Positions 17,523 through 26,451 are shown, numbered from the stretch's first letter. The stretch: 64,000 bases of DNA from Pseudomonas laurylsulfatiphila (GCF_002934665.1 NZ_NIRS01000001.1:1178001-1242000); one strand, 5' to 3'. Notes: generated from the letters alone by a model not told the origin. Numbers and translations are program-made.

Positions 17523-19940
17523 ATGCAAAGCCTTACTCTGTCCCGCGCACCCTTGGCATTAGCCATCGATCGGCAAAAGAAATTCCGAACGGTCGTGCCG
17601 GGTGCGCTGTTGACCCTGTTGCTGCTGGGCACTTCCCAGGTCGAGGCGGCCCCGGTGAACGTCAATGTGCCGGCCCAATCGCTGGCCAGTGCATTGCGCG
17701 AACTGGGCCAGCAGACCAACCTGCAGATTCTCTACAGCCAGGACATGGTCAACGGCATCAAGTCCACGGCGGTGTCTGGCAACATGGAACCGGAACAGGC
17801 ACTGAAAACCTTGCTGCTGGGGAGCGGCATCAATTTTCAGTTGAATGGCAACACCGTGTCGCTGGTGCCAGCGGTCGGTGACTCCAGTGCATTGCAGCTG
17901 GGTGCGACGTCCATCACCGGCGTGGCGTTGGGCCCGACCACCGAAGGCACGCATTCCTACACCAGCGATGAAGTGACCATCGGCAAAGGCAACATCAAGG
18001 TCAAGGACATCCCGCAGTCGGTGTCCGTCGTCACGCGCCAGCGCATGGACGACCAGAACATGAACAGCCTGCAGGACGCCATGCGCCAGGTCACCGGCGT
18101 GACCATCAAGACCTACAACTCCGGCTCCAGCCTCAACGACGTCTACATGCGCGGCTTCCTCGTCGACCAGGTGCAGGTCGACGGCGTCTCGCAACCCACC
18201 GGCCAGGGCGACATGGCCACCAGTTTCGACCTGGCGATGTACGACCGCGTCGAAGTGCTGCGTGGTCCGTCGGGCCTGTACCAGGGCGCAGGCGAACCCG
18301 GCGGTACGATCAACGTGGTGCGCAAGCGCGCCCTGGGCAAATTCGCCCTCGGTGGCGAACTGGCCGCTGGCTCCTACGATCACTACCGTTCCATGGTCGA
18401 TGTCACCGGCCCGCTGAACGACCAGGGCACCGTGCGCGGTCGTTTCATCACCGCCTACGAGAACAACCAGTCCTTCGTCGACTACGCGCAGAACGAACGC
18501 CCGATGGTCTACGGTCGCCTGGAATTCGACCTCGACCCGTCCACCACATTGTCTGTCGGCGGCGCTTACCAGAAGAACAACTCCACCCCGGCGTTCGGCT
18601 TGCCGGCCTATGCCGACGGCACGTTGCTGGACGTTCCGCGCTCGACCTTCGTCGACGCCAAGTGGAACACCCTGAACGAGAAGGTCTGGGAATCCTTTGC
18701 CGAAGTTGATCACGCACTGGACAACGGCGGTCAGTTCAAGACCACCCTGACCTATCGCGATGCCGAAACCCCGGAGCGTAACTTCACCTGGGCCGACGGC
18801 GCGGTCGACCCTGCCACCGGTGACAGCTGGGCCGTGGCCTACGACTACTACACCCACATCAAGACCATCGGCGTCGACAGTTTCGTCACCACGCCCTTCG
18901 AGTTCGCCGATCGCCGCCACGAGTTCACCCTGGGCGCCGAGTACCAGCACCTGGACAAGGACTTCACCTACGGCGGCGGCGAGTACTTCCCGATCAACGT
19001 GTGGGATCCGGGCAGCATCGACATTCCCCGCAACGACTATGCGCACGTCAACGGCAACTGGTCCAAGTCCGACCAGTACGGTGTCTATACCCGTGCGAAG
19101 TTCAACGTCACCGACTGGCTCGACGTCATCGGCGGCAGCCGTGTGACCTGGTACGAAGCCGACGCGAAGAACGCCAACGCCTTCTTCAACAACTTCGGCG
19201 AAGCCCACACCAGCATCAATCGCAAGGTCGTGCCGTACGGTGCCATCATCGGCAAGATTACCCCGGAACTGTCGACCTACTTCAGCTACACCGGCGTGTT
19301 CAAACCGCAGAGCGAAATCGGCACGGACGGCCAGCCGGTCGGCCCGCGCGAAGGCAAGCAGTACGAGATCGGCCTCAAGCGCGAGTTCTACGACGGTCGC
19401 CTGAACGCCAGCCTCGCGGCCTTTCGCATCTACGATGAAAACCGCGCCGAATACGACAACAGCTCCGGTGCCTACATGACCGAAGGCAAGGCACGCAGCG
19501 AAGGTTGGGAAACCGAGCTGAGCGGCAACCTGACCGAAAACTGGAGCATCGTCACCGGTTACGCCTACACCTCCACCAAGTTCCTGGATGGCGACGCGAC
19601 CAACAAAGGCAAGACCTTCAGCACCATCACGCCCAAACACAACTTCAACCTGTGGACCAAGTACGAGTTCACCGACGGTCCGCTCAAGGATTTCAGCGTC
19701 GGCGGTGGCGTGCGGGCGGTCAGCGACACTTACTACCAGCGTGACGTGAAGTTCCAGCAAGGCGGCTATGCCATCACCACGGCGCAGGTCGGCTACAAGT
19801 TCAACGAAAACCTGTCGTCAACACTGACCGCCAACAACCTGTTCGACCGCAAGTACTACGACCGCGTCGATGCCTCCTGGGGCACCAACTTCTACGGCGA
19901 CCCGCGCACCGTGACCCTGAGCCTGCGCGCGCAGTACTGA
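17523..19940 (+). CDS. fpvA: TonB-dependent ferripyoverdine receptor FpvA with signalling domain
   Basis: An outer-membrane receptor of 805 residues that imports Fe(III)-pyoverdine and signals to FpvI/PvdS control. The signal peptide runs to about residue 43 (SQVEAA). A secretin/TonB N-terminal (STN) signalling domain follows (about 44-125, PVNVNVPAQSLASALRELGQ). The plug includes VKDIPQSVSVVTRQRMDDQN and VEVLRGPSGLYQGAGEPGG. The 22-stranded barrel ends in an aromatic residue (TLSLRAQY). The STN domain marks it as a transducer, consistent with fpvI in the cluster. GGAG lies 15 bases before the ATG. Receptor type should match the pyoverdine predicted from the NRPS genes. Confidence 0.95.
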   Translation: MQSLTLSRAPLALAIDRQKKFRTVVPGALLTLLLLGTSQVEAAPVNVNVPAQSLASALRELGQQTNLQILYSQDMVNGIKSTAVSGNMEPEQALKTLLLGSGINFQLNGNTVSLVPAVGDSSALQLGATSITGVALGPTTEGTHSYTSDEVTIGKGNIKVKDIPQSVSVVTRQRMDDQNMNSLQDAMRQVTGVTIKTYNSGSSLNDVYMRGFLVDQVQVDGVSQPTGQGDMATSFDLAMYDRVEVLRGPSGLYQGAGEPGGTINVVRKRALGKFALGGELAAGSYDHYRSMVDVTGPLNDQGTVRGRFITAYENNQSFVDYAQNERPMVYGRLEFDLDPSTTLSVGGAYQKNNSTPAFGLPAYADGTLLDVPRSTFVDAKWNTLNEKVWESFAEVDHALDNGGQFKTTLTYRDAETPERNFTWADGAVDPATGDSWAVAYDYYTHIKTIGVDSFVTTPFEFADRRHEFTLGAEYQHLDKDFTYGGGEYFPINVWDPGSIDIPRNDYAHVNGNWSKSDQYGVYTRAKFNVTDWLDVIGGSRVTWYEADAKNANAFFNNFGEAHTSINRKVVPYGAIIGKITPELSTYFSYTGVFKPQSEIGTDGQPVGPREGKQYEIGLKREFYDGRLNASLAAFRIYDENRAEYDNSSGAYMTEGKARSEGWETELSGNLTENWSIVTGYAYTSTKFLDGDATNKGKTFSTITPKHNFNLWTKYEFTDGPLKDFSVGGGVRAVSDTYYQRDVKFQQGGYAITTAQVGYKFNENLSSTLTANNLFDRKYYDRVDASWGTNFYGDPRTVTLSLRAQY

Positions 19941-19979
19941 TTGCCGGCAGCTATTGCCTGTCAGCCGAGGCGCAGAACC

Positions 19980-20069
19980 TGTGGGAGCGAGCTTGCTCGC
20001 GATGACGATTGCACAGTCAACATCATCGTTGACTGACATTGCGCTATCGCGAGCAAGCTCGCTCCCACA
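19980..20069. repeat. REP doublet (REPIN-like), T variant
   Basis: Inverted copies at 19980-20004 and 20045-20069 with core GCGAGCTTGCTCGCG, between fpvA and the diguanylate cyclase gene. It may mark the right border of the accessory pvd half. Confidence 0.9.
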
Positions 20070-20197
20070 GAAGTTGCAGCGGCCAAAGCCTTGCCCGGTT
20101 CTGTTTTCTGTGGTGTGCATGTGACAACTCGGCGCTCTCTGCCTATCCTGCAAGGCAGTCTTTGCCCCCCTCACAACACACCATTCATGGATCGAAA

Positions 20198-21811
20198 ATG
20201 GCGACGCCAGCGGATGACCCCAACAGCGCCATCAACGAACAAGGTAGCCGCGCGAAGCTGTCCAGGCCCCTGCCCATCGACCTGCGCGGGCTGATTCTTT
20301 TCTTCGTCCTGCTGTCGGTCCTCGCGACGCTGTGCAACAGCCTCTACGTCGCTTACCGGGTGCAGCGTCAGTCCCTGATCCATACGACGCTTGAGGCCAA
20401 CGCAGCCTATGCCGCAAAAGTCGCTTCCAGCATCGGTGAGTTCCTGAACTCGGCGCACAGTCGCTTGAACTACAGTGCCACGACCCTCGGCCAGCACTGG
20501 AACGACCCCGAAGTGCTGCGCAAAGAAGCCATCCGCCTGCAAGCCCAGGATGCCGACTTCAACTCCATTGCCATTGTGGATGCGACAGGCAAAGTCCTGC
20601 AGGCCTATCCGGATACCTCGCAGATTGTCGGCGCCACGTTGACGTCGGAGGGCATCCAGCAGGCGCTCAAGGAACGTCGTCCATCGGTCAGCGCCGCTTA
20701 CGTTTCCGCGGCGGGCAACCTGGTGGTGTTCATTTCACAACCGGTTTTCAACCCGTCAGGGGAGTTCCTCGGCGTCGTCGGCGGCTCAGTCTACCTGCTC
20801 AAGCAAAGCACCTTTCATACGATCATCAGCCGTCACTTCCATCACGAAGGGACCTTTGCGTTCATCGCTGACGGTAATCGGCGGCTGCTGTATCACCCGG
20901 ACCAGAAGCGCATCGGTGAGGTCCTGGGCTGGAGCCTGACGGTCGATGCGGCCTTGCGCGGCGAACGTGGCTCCCTGGAAGGCCCGAACTACAAGGGTGT
21001 GCCCATGCTCGCCGGTTTTGCCCAGGTGCCGGACGCCAACTGGGCGGTTGTCGCCCAACAACCCCGGGACCTCAGCCTGGCGCCGCTTGGGCAACTCATG
21101 CGCGACATGGTCCTGGACATGATCCCTGCCGGGCTGTTGGGTCTGGGGCTGATTTTGCTCGGGACCACACTGATCGCCCGCCCGTTGCGCCAGTTATCGG
21201 CAGCCGCCGACCAGTTGGCCGCCCCGCAAACGACCGAGCAACTGCGGCAAGTCCATGCCTGGTACCGCGACGCATCGGCCATTCGCCAGGCCATGCTGAC
21301 CGGTGTGCAGTTGCTTCAGCAAAAGCTTGGCCAGCTCAGCCACGAAGCACAAAGCGATCCCCTGACCGGCCTGGCCAATCGAAGGGCCATGGGCGGCGTA
21401 CTGGATCTGCTGGCAAAAACCGGGCAAGCCTATTCGGTGCTGGCGCTGGATATCGATCACTTCAAAAAGGTCAACGACACCTTCGGGCATGACGCCGGTG
21501 ATGTGGCCCTGAAATCAGTCGCTGACATACTCAAGCAGAACTCCCGGACCGGCGACCTCGCCTGCCGCGCCGGTGGTGAAGAGTTTGCGCTGATCCTTCC
21601 GGATACGCCGCTGGATACCGCCAGGGTCATTGCCGAACGGATACGCGAGCACATCGCGCAGACCGAGGTGCCGCAGGTGGGAAGGCTGACGATGTCCATC
21701 GGCGTGGCTTGCCGGAATGCGGACACCCCGATGCCCGAGAGCGTACTGAAGCTGGCCGATGAACGTCTCTATCTGGCCAAGCAGAGCGGGCGCAACCGGG
21801 TGATGGCGTAG
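20198..21811 (+). CDS. Membrane sensor diguanylate cyclase (dCACHE-GGDEF)
   Basis: A 537-residue signalling protein expected to make cyclic di-GMP. The start at 20198 (MATPADDPN) is preceded by GGA. One helix near residues 30-50 (LILFFVLLSVLATLCNSLYVAY) leads into a periplasmic double-Cache-like sensor (about 55-310, including FISQPVFNPSGEFLGVVGGSVYL). A second helix follows (MIPAGLLGLGLILLGTTLIA). The C-terminal GGDEF domain (about 385-535) has an intact active site AGGEEF near residue 459 and SDPLTGLANRRAM. No RxxD inhibitory site was noticed. The ligand is unknown. It sits after fpvA, but no functional tie is shown. Confidence 0.9.
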   Translation: MATPADDPNSAINEQGSRAKLSRPLPIDLRGLILFFVLLSVLATLCNSLYVAYRVQRQSLIHTTLEANAAYAAKVASSIGEFLNSAHSRLNYSATTLGQHWNDPEVLRKEAIRLQAQDADFNSIAIVDATGKVLQAYPDTSQIVGATLTSEGIQQALKERRPSVSAAYVSAAGNLVVFISQPVFNPSGEFLGVVGGSVYLLKQSTFHTIISRHFHHEGTFAFIADGNRRLLYHPDQKRIGEVLGWSLTVDAALRGERGSLEGPNYKGVPMLAGFAQVPDANWAVVAQQPRDLSLAPLGQLMRDMVLDMIPAGLLGLGLILLGTTLIARPLRQLSAAADQLAAPQTTEQLRQVHAWYRDASAIRQAMLTGVQLLQQKLGQLSHEAQSDPLTGLANRRAMGGVLDLLAKTGQAYSVLALDIDHFKKVNDTFGHDAGDVALKSVADILKQNSRTGDLACRAGGEEFALILPDTPLDTARVIAERIREHIAQTEVPQVGRLTMSIGVACRNADTPMPESVLKLADERLYLAKQSGRNRVMA

Positions 21812-21852
21812 ACGTCGCGTAATGGCCGGGAAAAACCGGTCGATTCAGGCCG

Positions 21853-22131
21853 TCACTGCGTGGGCTCCTTTACTTCGTCCTTCGAACCACTTGAGGTCGC
21901 GGCATCCTTTTGCGCCGCTTGCGAATCGGCACCGGAGTTTGAGCCCGCGGCCTCCTCGCCCTTCTTGTCAGCCTTCTCGTCTTTGGATTCAGCAACCTGC
22001 GGCTGGTTGATGCCAGGAACGGCAGCAGGCGGGACAGCGGAACCCGCCGTCGCGCTCTCGGCGACCAGCGCAAAAAAAGAACCCGTCGACAGCAGGCCCG
22101 CAGCCATGAGTGCGAGCATTTTCCTGTTCAT
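21853..22131 (-). CDS. Small secreted hypothetical protein
   Basis: A 92-residue protein starting at the ATG at 22131 behind GGGGAGA. It has a signal peptide (MNRKMLALMAAGLLSTGSFFALVAESATA), then a low-complexity tail rich in Ala, Lys, Glu, Asp and Ser with no Cys. No family is recognised. The charged, probably disordered mature part suggests a small periplasmic protein. The upstream longer frame overlaps the promoter zone and the neighbouring thioesterase gene and is not supported. Confidence 0.7.
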   Translation of the reverse strand: MNRKMLALMAAGLLSTGSFFALVAESATAGSAVPPAAVPGINQPQVAESKDEKADKKGEEAAGSNSGADSQAAQKDAATSSGSKDEVKEPTQ

Positions 22132-22222
22132 TATTTGGGTCTCCCCGGTGAGGTGTAAAACCTTGGAAGACCCGGCATCGGGAAAGGTGCTGGCTCGCTG
22201 ACGAACGGCGAAGGCGCCGGGG

Positions 22223-22729
22223 TCAGGAACCGACCTTGCTGTCGTGCGCGGCAGCCCGGAGTTGCTCGGTATCGACGCGGACAAACGTGGAGTCCCCGAC
22301 AGCGGTCAGGACATCCCCGGCGAAAATCTCACAGATGACGCGACTTTTGCGCCCGACATCACCCTCGACTCTTGCCCGCAATGTCAGACGTACGCCCATC
22401 GGGGTGGGCTTGATGTACTTGATGCCCAGGTTACCGGTGACGCAGGTGACGTGGGGCAAACTGCCCACTTCGCGCTGTTCGGCGCGGTAGTGATAAGCCA
22501 TCGCGGCCCAGTTGGAGTGGCAATCGACCAGCATCGCGATCAAACCGCCGTAAACCAGACCCGGCCAGCCGCAATACTTGTCATCGGGCATATGCTCGGC
22601 CATGACATGCACCCCGTCTTCATGCCAGAAGCTCTTGATGTGCAGCCCGTGCGGGTTCTGGCTGCCGCAGCCATAACAAACGCCTTCAGGCGCGGCGATG
22701 TCTTGAAGCGAAATGTCCTGCGTGGTCAT
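22223..22729 (-). CDS. PaaI-family hotdog-fold thioesterase
   Basis: A 168-residue hotdog protein that probably hydrolyses a small acyl-CoA. Typical features are the N-terminal CYGCGSQNPHGLHIKSF motif, then PGLVYGGLIAMLVDCHSNWAA (the helix with the catalytic acidic residue) and YIKPTPMGVRLTLRARV. The four close Cys residues at the start are common in this branch. The substrate cannot be told from sequence. It is transcribed alone on the minus strand, 91 bases upstream of the small secreted gene, and is not obviously linked to pyoverdine. Confidence 0.82.
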   Translation of the reverse strand: MTTQDISLQDIAAPEGVCYGCGSQNPHGLHIKSFWHEDGVHVMAEHMPDDKYCGWPGLVYGGLIAMLVDCHSNWAAMAYHYRAEQREVGSLPHVTCVTGNLGIKYIKPTPMGVRLTLRARVEGDVGRKSRVICEIFAGDVLTAVGDSTFVRVDTEQLRAAAHDSKVGS

Positions 22730-22925
22730 GGCGTGTTCATCCTAGTAGCAGGTGGTTCAAAGCGGGTCAGGTCGCACCGGATCGCAACGGCTGATCAATA
22801 AGGAGGAGACGCTTTTCTCTTTCCCGGCGGGAGTGAACGGCGGGTAGCATCGGGCCGATGTCGATATTACATAGCCGATACGCGATGCGGAAGATAGCTC
22901 GGCAACCCCCTCCGTGGCTTGAGAA

Positions 22926-23378
22926 CTATTCCTTCAGGCGTGAGAATTGCTGAACCACAAATGCTCCTACGGTGACCGCGCAGGCTACCCACGCACACGC
23001 CACCTGCCAATGCCTGAAAGGGCCGAGTACATCCCCCATCAGAAAACCGGTCGAAAGCAGAAACATAAACAATGGAATGGCCGCCAGGATGACACGTGGA
23101 ATCGCCATGCCCCACCGCCACCAGGCACCAGGTGCAAAGCGCCGCGCGCCCCAACGAGTCAACACGGTCAGCCCCGCCAGCAAAGGGGCAAAAATAATCA
23201 GCAGCAGCGGAAAGATGTAGAGCGTCAACGTGAGTTCGACTTCCCCGCCATCCTCGCCGGGCGTGTAGAAACTTTCCACCCAGATGTCCCTGCACAGGGC
23301 GGCGGTGAGATAAATGACGGCGACTGGGGCGATGGGGAATATCAGGCAACTGATGAGGTTTTTTCTAAAAGTTCGCAT
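22926..23378 (-). CDS. Hypothetical inner-membrane protein
   Basis: A 150-residue protein with about four hydrophobic segments (CLIFPIAPVAVIYLTAALC, LYIFPLLLIIFAPLLAGLTV, VILAAIPLFMFLLSTGFLM, and VACAWVACAVTVGAFVV). An acidic loop (TPGEDGGEVE) lies between the first two. No family is recognised. Its start lies 9 bases beyond the end of the GNAT gene, so it is the last gene of a three-gene VOC-GNAT-membrane operon. Confidence 0.75.
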   Translation of the reverse strand: MRTFRKNLISCLIFPIAPVAVIYLTAALCRDIWVESFYTPGEDGGEVELTLTLYIFPLLLIIFAPLLAGLTVLTRWGARRFAPGAWWRWGMAIPRVILAAIPLFMFLLSTGFLMGDVLGPFRHWQVACAWVACAVTVGAFVVQQFSRLKE

Positions 23379-23386
23379 CGGCTATG

Positions 23387-23896
23387 TCACTCCACCAACG
23401 ACTTCATATGCGTGGCGAAATCATCCTGTATCGGCTGGAACCCGCAGCGAAGGTAAAAGGCAGCGCCTTCGGGTGTGTCCGTGGACAGTCGCACAACGCG
23501 GAAATGCCTGGACGCCAGTTCCAGCAGTTGCTGCACCAACGCTTTGCCCACATTCTGGCCCCTTGATGCACGTGCGACGTAGACCCGCCGTAATCGCCCT
23601 ACATCCGATTCGGCAAATTGGTCTGACGAAAGACCGCCTATGGCAACCAGCCGCCCGTTGCGAAACGCCCCGAAAAGACACTCACCCTGCTGATCGAATC
23701 GATTGGCACCGCTTTCCCATTCCTCGATCAACCGGGAGAGGAACCTGAAGCCCTCTGCAACGGCCTCCGTTTCCAACTCCCGGAGTTGCGGCGTAATCCC
23801 TGAGATTTCAAGTATCGCCAATTGCTCTGTTGGTGTGACCACTTGCAGGTTACTGCCAGACTTATCTGCCTGGTTCGCTTCGCGCCCGGCTTTCAA
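23387..23896 (-). CDS. GNAT-family N-acetyltransferase
   Basis: A 169-residue acetyltransferase of the GNAT superfamily. The acetyl-CoA loop is seen as RRVYVARASRGQNVGKALVQQLLELA, and the C-terminal strand/helix as TPEGAAFYLRCGF. The substrate is unknown. Its ATG overlaps the stop of the upstream VOC gene (ATGA), so the two are translationally coupled. Confidence 0.85.
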   Translation of the reverse strand: MKAGREANQADKSGSNLQVVTPTEQLAILEISGITPQLRELETEAVAEGFRFLSRLIEEWESGANRFDQQGECLFGAFRNGRLVAIGGLSSDQFAESDVGRLRRVYVARASRGQNVGKALVQQLLELASRHFRVVRLSTDTPEGAAFYLRCGFQPIQDDFATHMKSLVE

Positions 23897-24300
23897 GACT
23901 CACTCTCGGTAGCGTTTACGGGTGTGCACAGCTCAACCAGCGTTCCGTCAGGGCATCGAACGTAAGACACGGTTTGCCCCCAGGGCTTGGCAGTCGGGGC
24001 AGCTATTTCGCTAGCGCCTGCTCGGATCGCTTTGGCATGGGCCGCGGGGACATCCTCGGTTACCAGCCCGACTTCGATGCCTAACGGTTTGAGGGATGAG
24101 TGCGCCGGGACATGACCGGTGCTGAAGTTCGATGCGGCCAGTTCATCGGCGGCGAATGCCAGCGCGGTTTCGCCGGTTTCCAGTTCGCCATAAGTGCCTG
24201 ACTCATGGAGGAATCGAACGCTGAGCCCGAAGGCCGATGAGAAGAACTTGAGAGAGGCCTCTACATCCTTGACGTAGATGATCAGGTAGCCAAATTTCAT
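23893..24300 (-). CDS. VOC-family (glyoxalase/bleomycin-resistance fold) protein
   Basis: A 135-residue protein with two beta-alpha-beta-beta-beta halves of the vicinal oxygen chelate fold (FGYLIIYVKDVEASLKFFSSAFGL and EVGLVTEDVPAAHAKAIRAG; end YVRCPDGTLVELCTPV). Members include glyoxalases, dioxygenases and antibiotic-binding proteins. Which one applies here cannot be told. It is the first gene of a small operon with the GNAT and membrane genes, overlapping the former by 4 bases. Confidence 0.85.
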   Translation of the reverse strand: MKFGYLIIYVKDVEASLKFFSSAFGLSVRFLHESGTYGELETGETALAFAADELAASNFSTGHVPAHSSLKPLGIEVGLVTEDVPAAHAKAIRAGASEIAAPTAKPWGQTVSYVRCPDGTLVELCTPVNATESES

Positions 24301-24393
24301 GAACGAACACTCCTTGTCGTGCCAATCGGGCGATGAATTTAGCAGTTTTGAGTGAAGTGTCGAGGGACTGCTTTTTTTGGTTCTTCACGCAGT

Positions 24394-24527
24394 ACCTGTA
24401 GGAGCAGCCGGTCGACGCTCGATTGCTGGCGATGTTCTCAAGTGCGCCGCGTTTATCCAGTTCTCACGCGTCATCGTTAACGACCATCGCTGCGATGCGG
24501 CGACCCGACAAGCCAGCTCCTACAGGT
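24394..24527. repeat. Imperfect long inverted repeat, GTAGGAGC family
   Basis: The outer 12 bases, ACCTGTAGGAGC and GCTCCTACAGGT, are exact inverted copies at the two ends. Inside, pairing is partial (CGATTGCTGGCGATG against CATCGCTGCGATGCGGCG). It is a decayed doublet of the GTAGGAGC type of intergenic repeat. The same GTAGGAGC end is seen at 11834 and 59890. Confidence 0.65.
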
Positions 24528-24657
24528 ATTGCGTTATCCGTGTTAAGCGGCCTACAGGTTACTTCATGAAAGCCACAACGCCTTGCGTCGTTGCCTACAG
24601 GTACGCCAGAATCCGCCGGCTTGTGCGCCTTGGGGGTGGTCGGTAACTTGGTTCGGG

Positions 24658-24883
24658 TCACTGATTGTCAGTGATCGGGTTTAGTAGCCCGTCTTACCAT
24701 CCAAAATCGGTTGCATAAGCGTCCTTCAATCAGGTGTCCGCCTGCATTTGATGGTGGCTGTGTGCATGGCGCCTTCGGGTGCGCCGGATTTGGGTGGTAA
24801 TCCGGTCTACTAACTTGCGCACAGCCGCCACCCTTCCGTTTAGTAGCGAGACAGGTGCGGCTCAACTGAGAGGTTTACCATCC
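24658..24883 (+). ncRNA. Highly structured 5' leader of the DUF6124-like gene
   Basis: Several strong hairpins lie in the 226 bases before the ATG at 24884. They are TCACTGA-TTG-TCAGTGA (24658-24674); CGGG-TTTAGTAG-CCCG (24676-24691); and a ten-pair outer stem GGCTGTGTGC (24756-24765) with GCGCACAGCC (24817-24826). The outer stem encloses a C(UUCG)G-capped GGCGC/GCGCC hairpin and GGATT-TGGGTGGT-AATCC. The loop GGGTGGT (24792-24798) can pair with ACCATCC, which touches the ATG (24877-24883) and occurs also at 24696-24702. The pair of motifs GTTTAGTAGC ... TTTACCATCC or CTTACCATCC is present twice. This looks like a cis-regulatory RNA controlling translation. The function is inference. Confidence 0.5.
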
Positions 24884-25231
24884 ATGTTCAAGCCCACACC
24901 CAATCCGCCGGATTCCGACCCGGCCTCCCCACACGAAAGTCCCGAATCAAGACAAGTCCACGAAACCGCCGAATGCGCCTTCGATCCAGGCCCCAACATC
25001 ATGGCCACCCCGCGCACACTCAGTACCATGTTCATCGTGAACCCCGAACTCAGTACCGAAACCCTGTTGGTGCACGCTTGTGAGTCGTTGGCGTCGGCCA
25101 ATGTCATGGCCAACGATCTGGTGGATCATTTACAGGGGACAAGTCGCAATGCGCTGTTGGGGATTGCGCAGGTGATCATGCTGGGGGAACTGGCGGTGAA
25201 TCGGGCGCTGGATCGGCTTGATCCGCCCTGA
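24884..25231 (+). CDS. DUF6124/DUF3077-like Pseudomonas protein
   Basis: A 115-residue protein of a family found mainly in Pseudomonas, without known function. The N-terminal half is Pro/Ser/Glu-rich and likely flexible. The C-terminal half is a predicted all-helical part (LSTETLLVHACESLASANVMANDLVDHLQGTSRNALLGIAQVIMLGELAVNRALDRL). Its ATG at 24884 is fixed by GAGAGG 11-16 bases upstream and by homology of the start (MFKPTPNPP). The upstream leader is strongly structured. The family name is from memory of similar proteins and should be checked. Confidence 0.75.
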   Translation: MFKPTPNPPDSDPASPHESPESRQVHETAECAFDPGPNIMATPRTLSTMFIVNPELSTETLLVHACESLASANVMANDLVDHLQGTSRNALLGIAQVIMLGELAVNRALDRLDPP

Positions 25232-25258
25232 CCACAATATCCAGATCACCGATAGACC

Positions 25259-25347
25259 TGTGGGAGCGAGCTTGCTCGCGATGGCGTTGGGTCAGACACA
25301 TAGATGTTGAATGTACGACCGCTATCGCGAGCAAGCTCGCTCCCACA
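25259..25347. repeat. REP doublet (REPIN-like), T variant
   Basis: Inverted copies at 25259-25283 and 25323-25347, core GCGAGCTTGCTCGCG, between the convergent DUF6124-like and esterase genes. Confidence 0.9.
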
Positions 25348-25390
25348 GGGGTTGTGCTTAACTGATCGACCTCAGGGCAATTCCCACAAA

Positions 25391-26356
25391 TCAGACCAGG
25401 CTTTCGCTGATCTGCGCCGCCAGTTGCACCAGCATCCCCGGCACTTCCTGGACCATTTCGCCCATGCGCGCAAAGTCGTGGGTCATGCCGGCCTTCACCT
25501 CCAGCGCCAAGGGTTGCCCTGCGGCCCGCAGTTTTTCGGCCCAGGCCAAACCTTCATCGAGCAATGGATCGTACTCGGCCAGCCACAGCACCGTCGGCGT
25601 CAGGCTTTCCACGCGCTCGGTGTACAGCGGTGAAAAACGCCAGTCGGCACGATCCGCTTCGCTGCATTGGTACTGCTGGTAGAACCATTCCAGCGTGGTG
25701 GCTTCCAGCAGATAGCCTTCGGCGAATCGCGCCAGGGACGGGCGTTCTTTAACCGCGTCGATCACCGGGTACAGCAACACTTGCAGGCGCGGCACCAGCG
25801 GCCATCCCAGCGGGTCCTGGGCCATGGCGATGCACAGCGATGCCACCAGGCTGCCGCCGACGCTATCCCCTGCCAGCGCAATGCGCCTCGCGTCCAGTCC
25901 CAAGGCTTGGGCACCGGTAACAGCCAGCCAACGCGTTACGTCTTCGGCATCGTTGTAAGCGGTGGGGAAACGGTGTTCCGGCGCCAGCCGATAGTCCGCC
26001 GACAACACGGCAAATTCTCCTGCCAGCGCCAGACGCCGGCACAGGGTGTCGTGGGAATCGAGGCTGCCCACCACGTAGCCGCCGCCATGGAAGTACAACA
26101 ACACCGGGCGTGGCTCGTTGTGCGGTTGCGGTTTGGCGTACAGCCGCGCATTGAGCACATGCCCGTCCCGCGCTGGAAGGCTGACCGCCGTCACCGTCAA
26201 TGCACCCGTCGGGGTGGCATCGAGCAACTGCGACGTCTGTTCGAATTGCTGTCGGGCTTCGCCAGGCGTCAGCTCGTGCATGGGTTGGCTTTTGCCGCTG
26301 AGGCGGCCGAACTCGGCCAGTTCCAGAAAACCTTCGATGTCCGGGTGCAGTGCCAT
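25391..26356 (-). CDS. Alpha/beta-hydrolase, hormone-sensitive-lipase family esterase
   Basis: A 321-residue esterase with the oxyanion motif HGGGYV (near residue 90), the nucleophile motif GDSVGGS, and likely Asp and His in EYDPLLDEG and MTHDF. These are the marks of the HSL (family IV) group. The ATG at 26356 has GGAG 10-13 bases upstream. It lies on the same strand just after the pyoverdine NRPS operon but is separated by a terminator-like hairpin at 26379-26434 and has no PvdS box. Its part in siderophore chemistry, if any, is unproven. Confidence 0.88.
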   Translation of the reverse strand: MALHPDIEGFLELAEFGRLSGKSQPMHELTPGEARQQFEQTSQLLDATPTGALTVTAVSLPARDGHVLNARLYAKPQPHNEPRPVLLYFHGGGYVVGSLDSHDTLCRRLALAGEFAVLSADYRLAPEHRFPTAYNDAEDVTRWLAVTGAQALGLDARRIALAGDSVGGSLVASLCIAMAQDPLGWPLVPRLQVLLYPVIDAVKERPSLARFAEGYLLEATTLEWFYQQYQCSEADRADWRFSPLYTERVESLTPTVLWLAEYDPLLDEGLAWAEKLRAAGQPLALEVKAGMTHDFARMGEMVQEVPGMLVQLAAQISESLV

Positions 26357-26378
26357 GGGCGGTAGTCTCCAAAAAATA

Positions 26379-26434
26379 AACAGGCTTGCCCTGGTAAACG
26401 AACCGGGAGGGTCGTTCATTAGGGCGAGCCTGTT
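26379..26434 (-). terminator. Rho-independent terminator of the NRPS operon
   Basis: Arms AACAGGCTTGCCCT...CGAACC (26379-26404) and the near-complement at 26410-26434 form a stem of about 25 pairs with a few mismatches and a 5-base loop. On the minus strand it is followed by TTTATTTTTT. It sits just after the stop of the 3935-residue NRPS and before the esterase. Confidence 0.7.
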
Positions 26435-26451
26435 TTTGTCGCGTGCACGCC

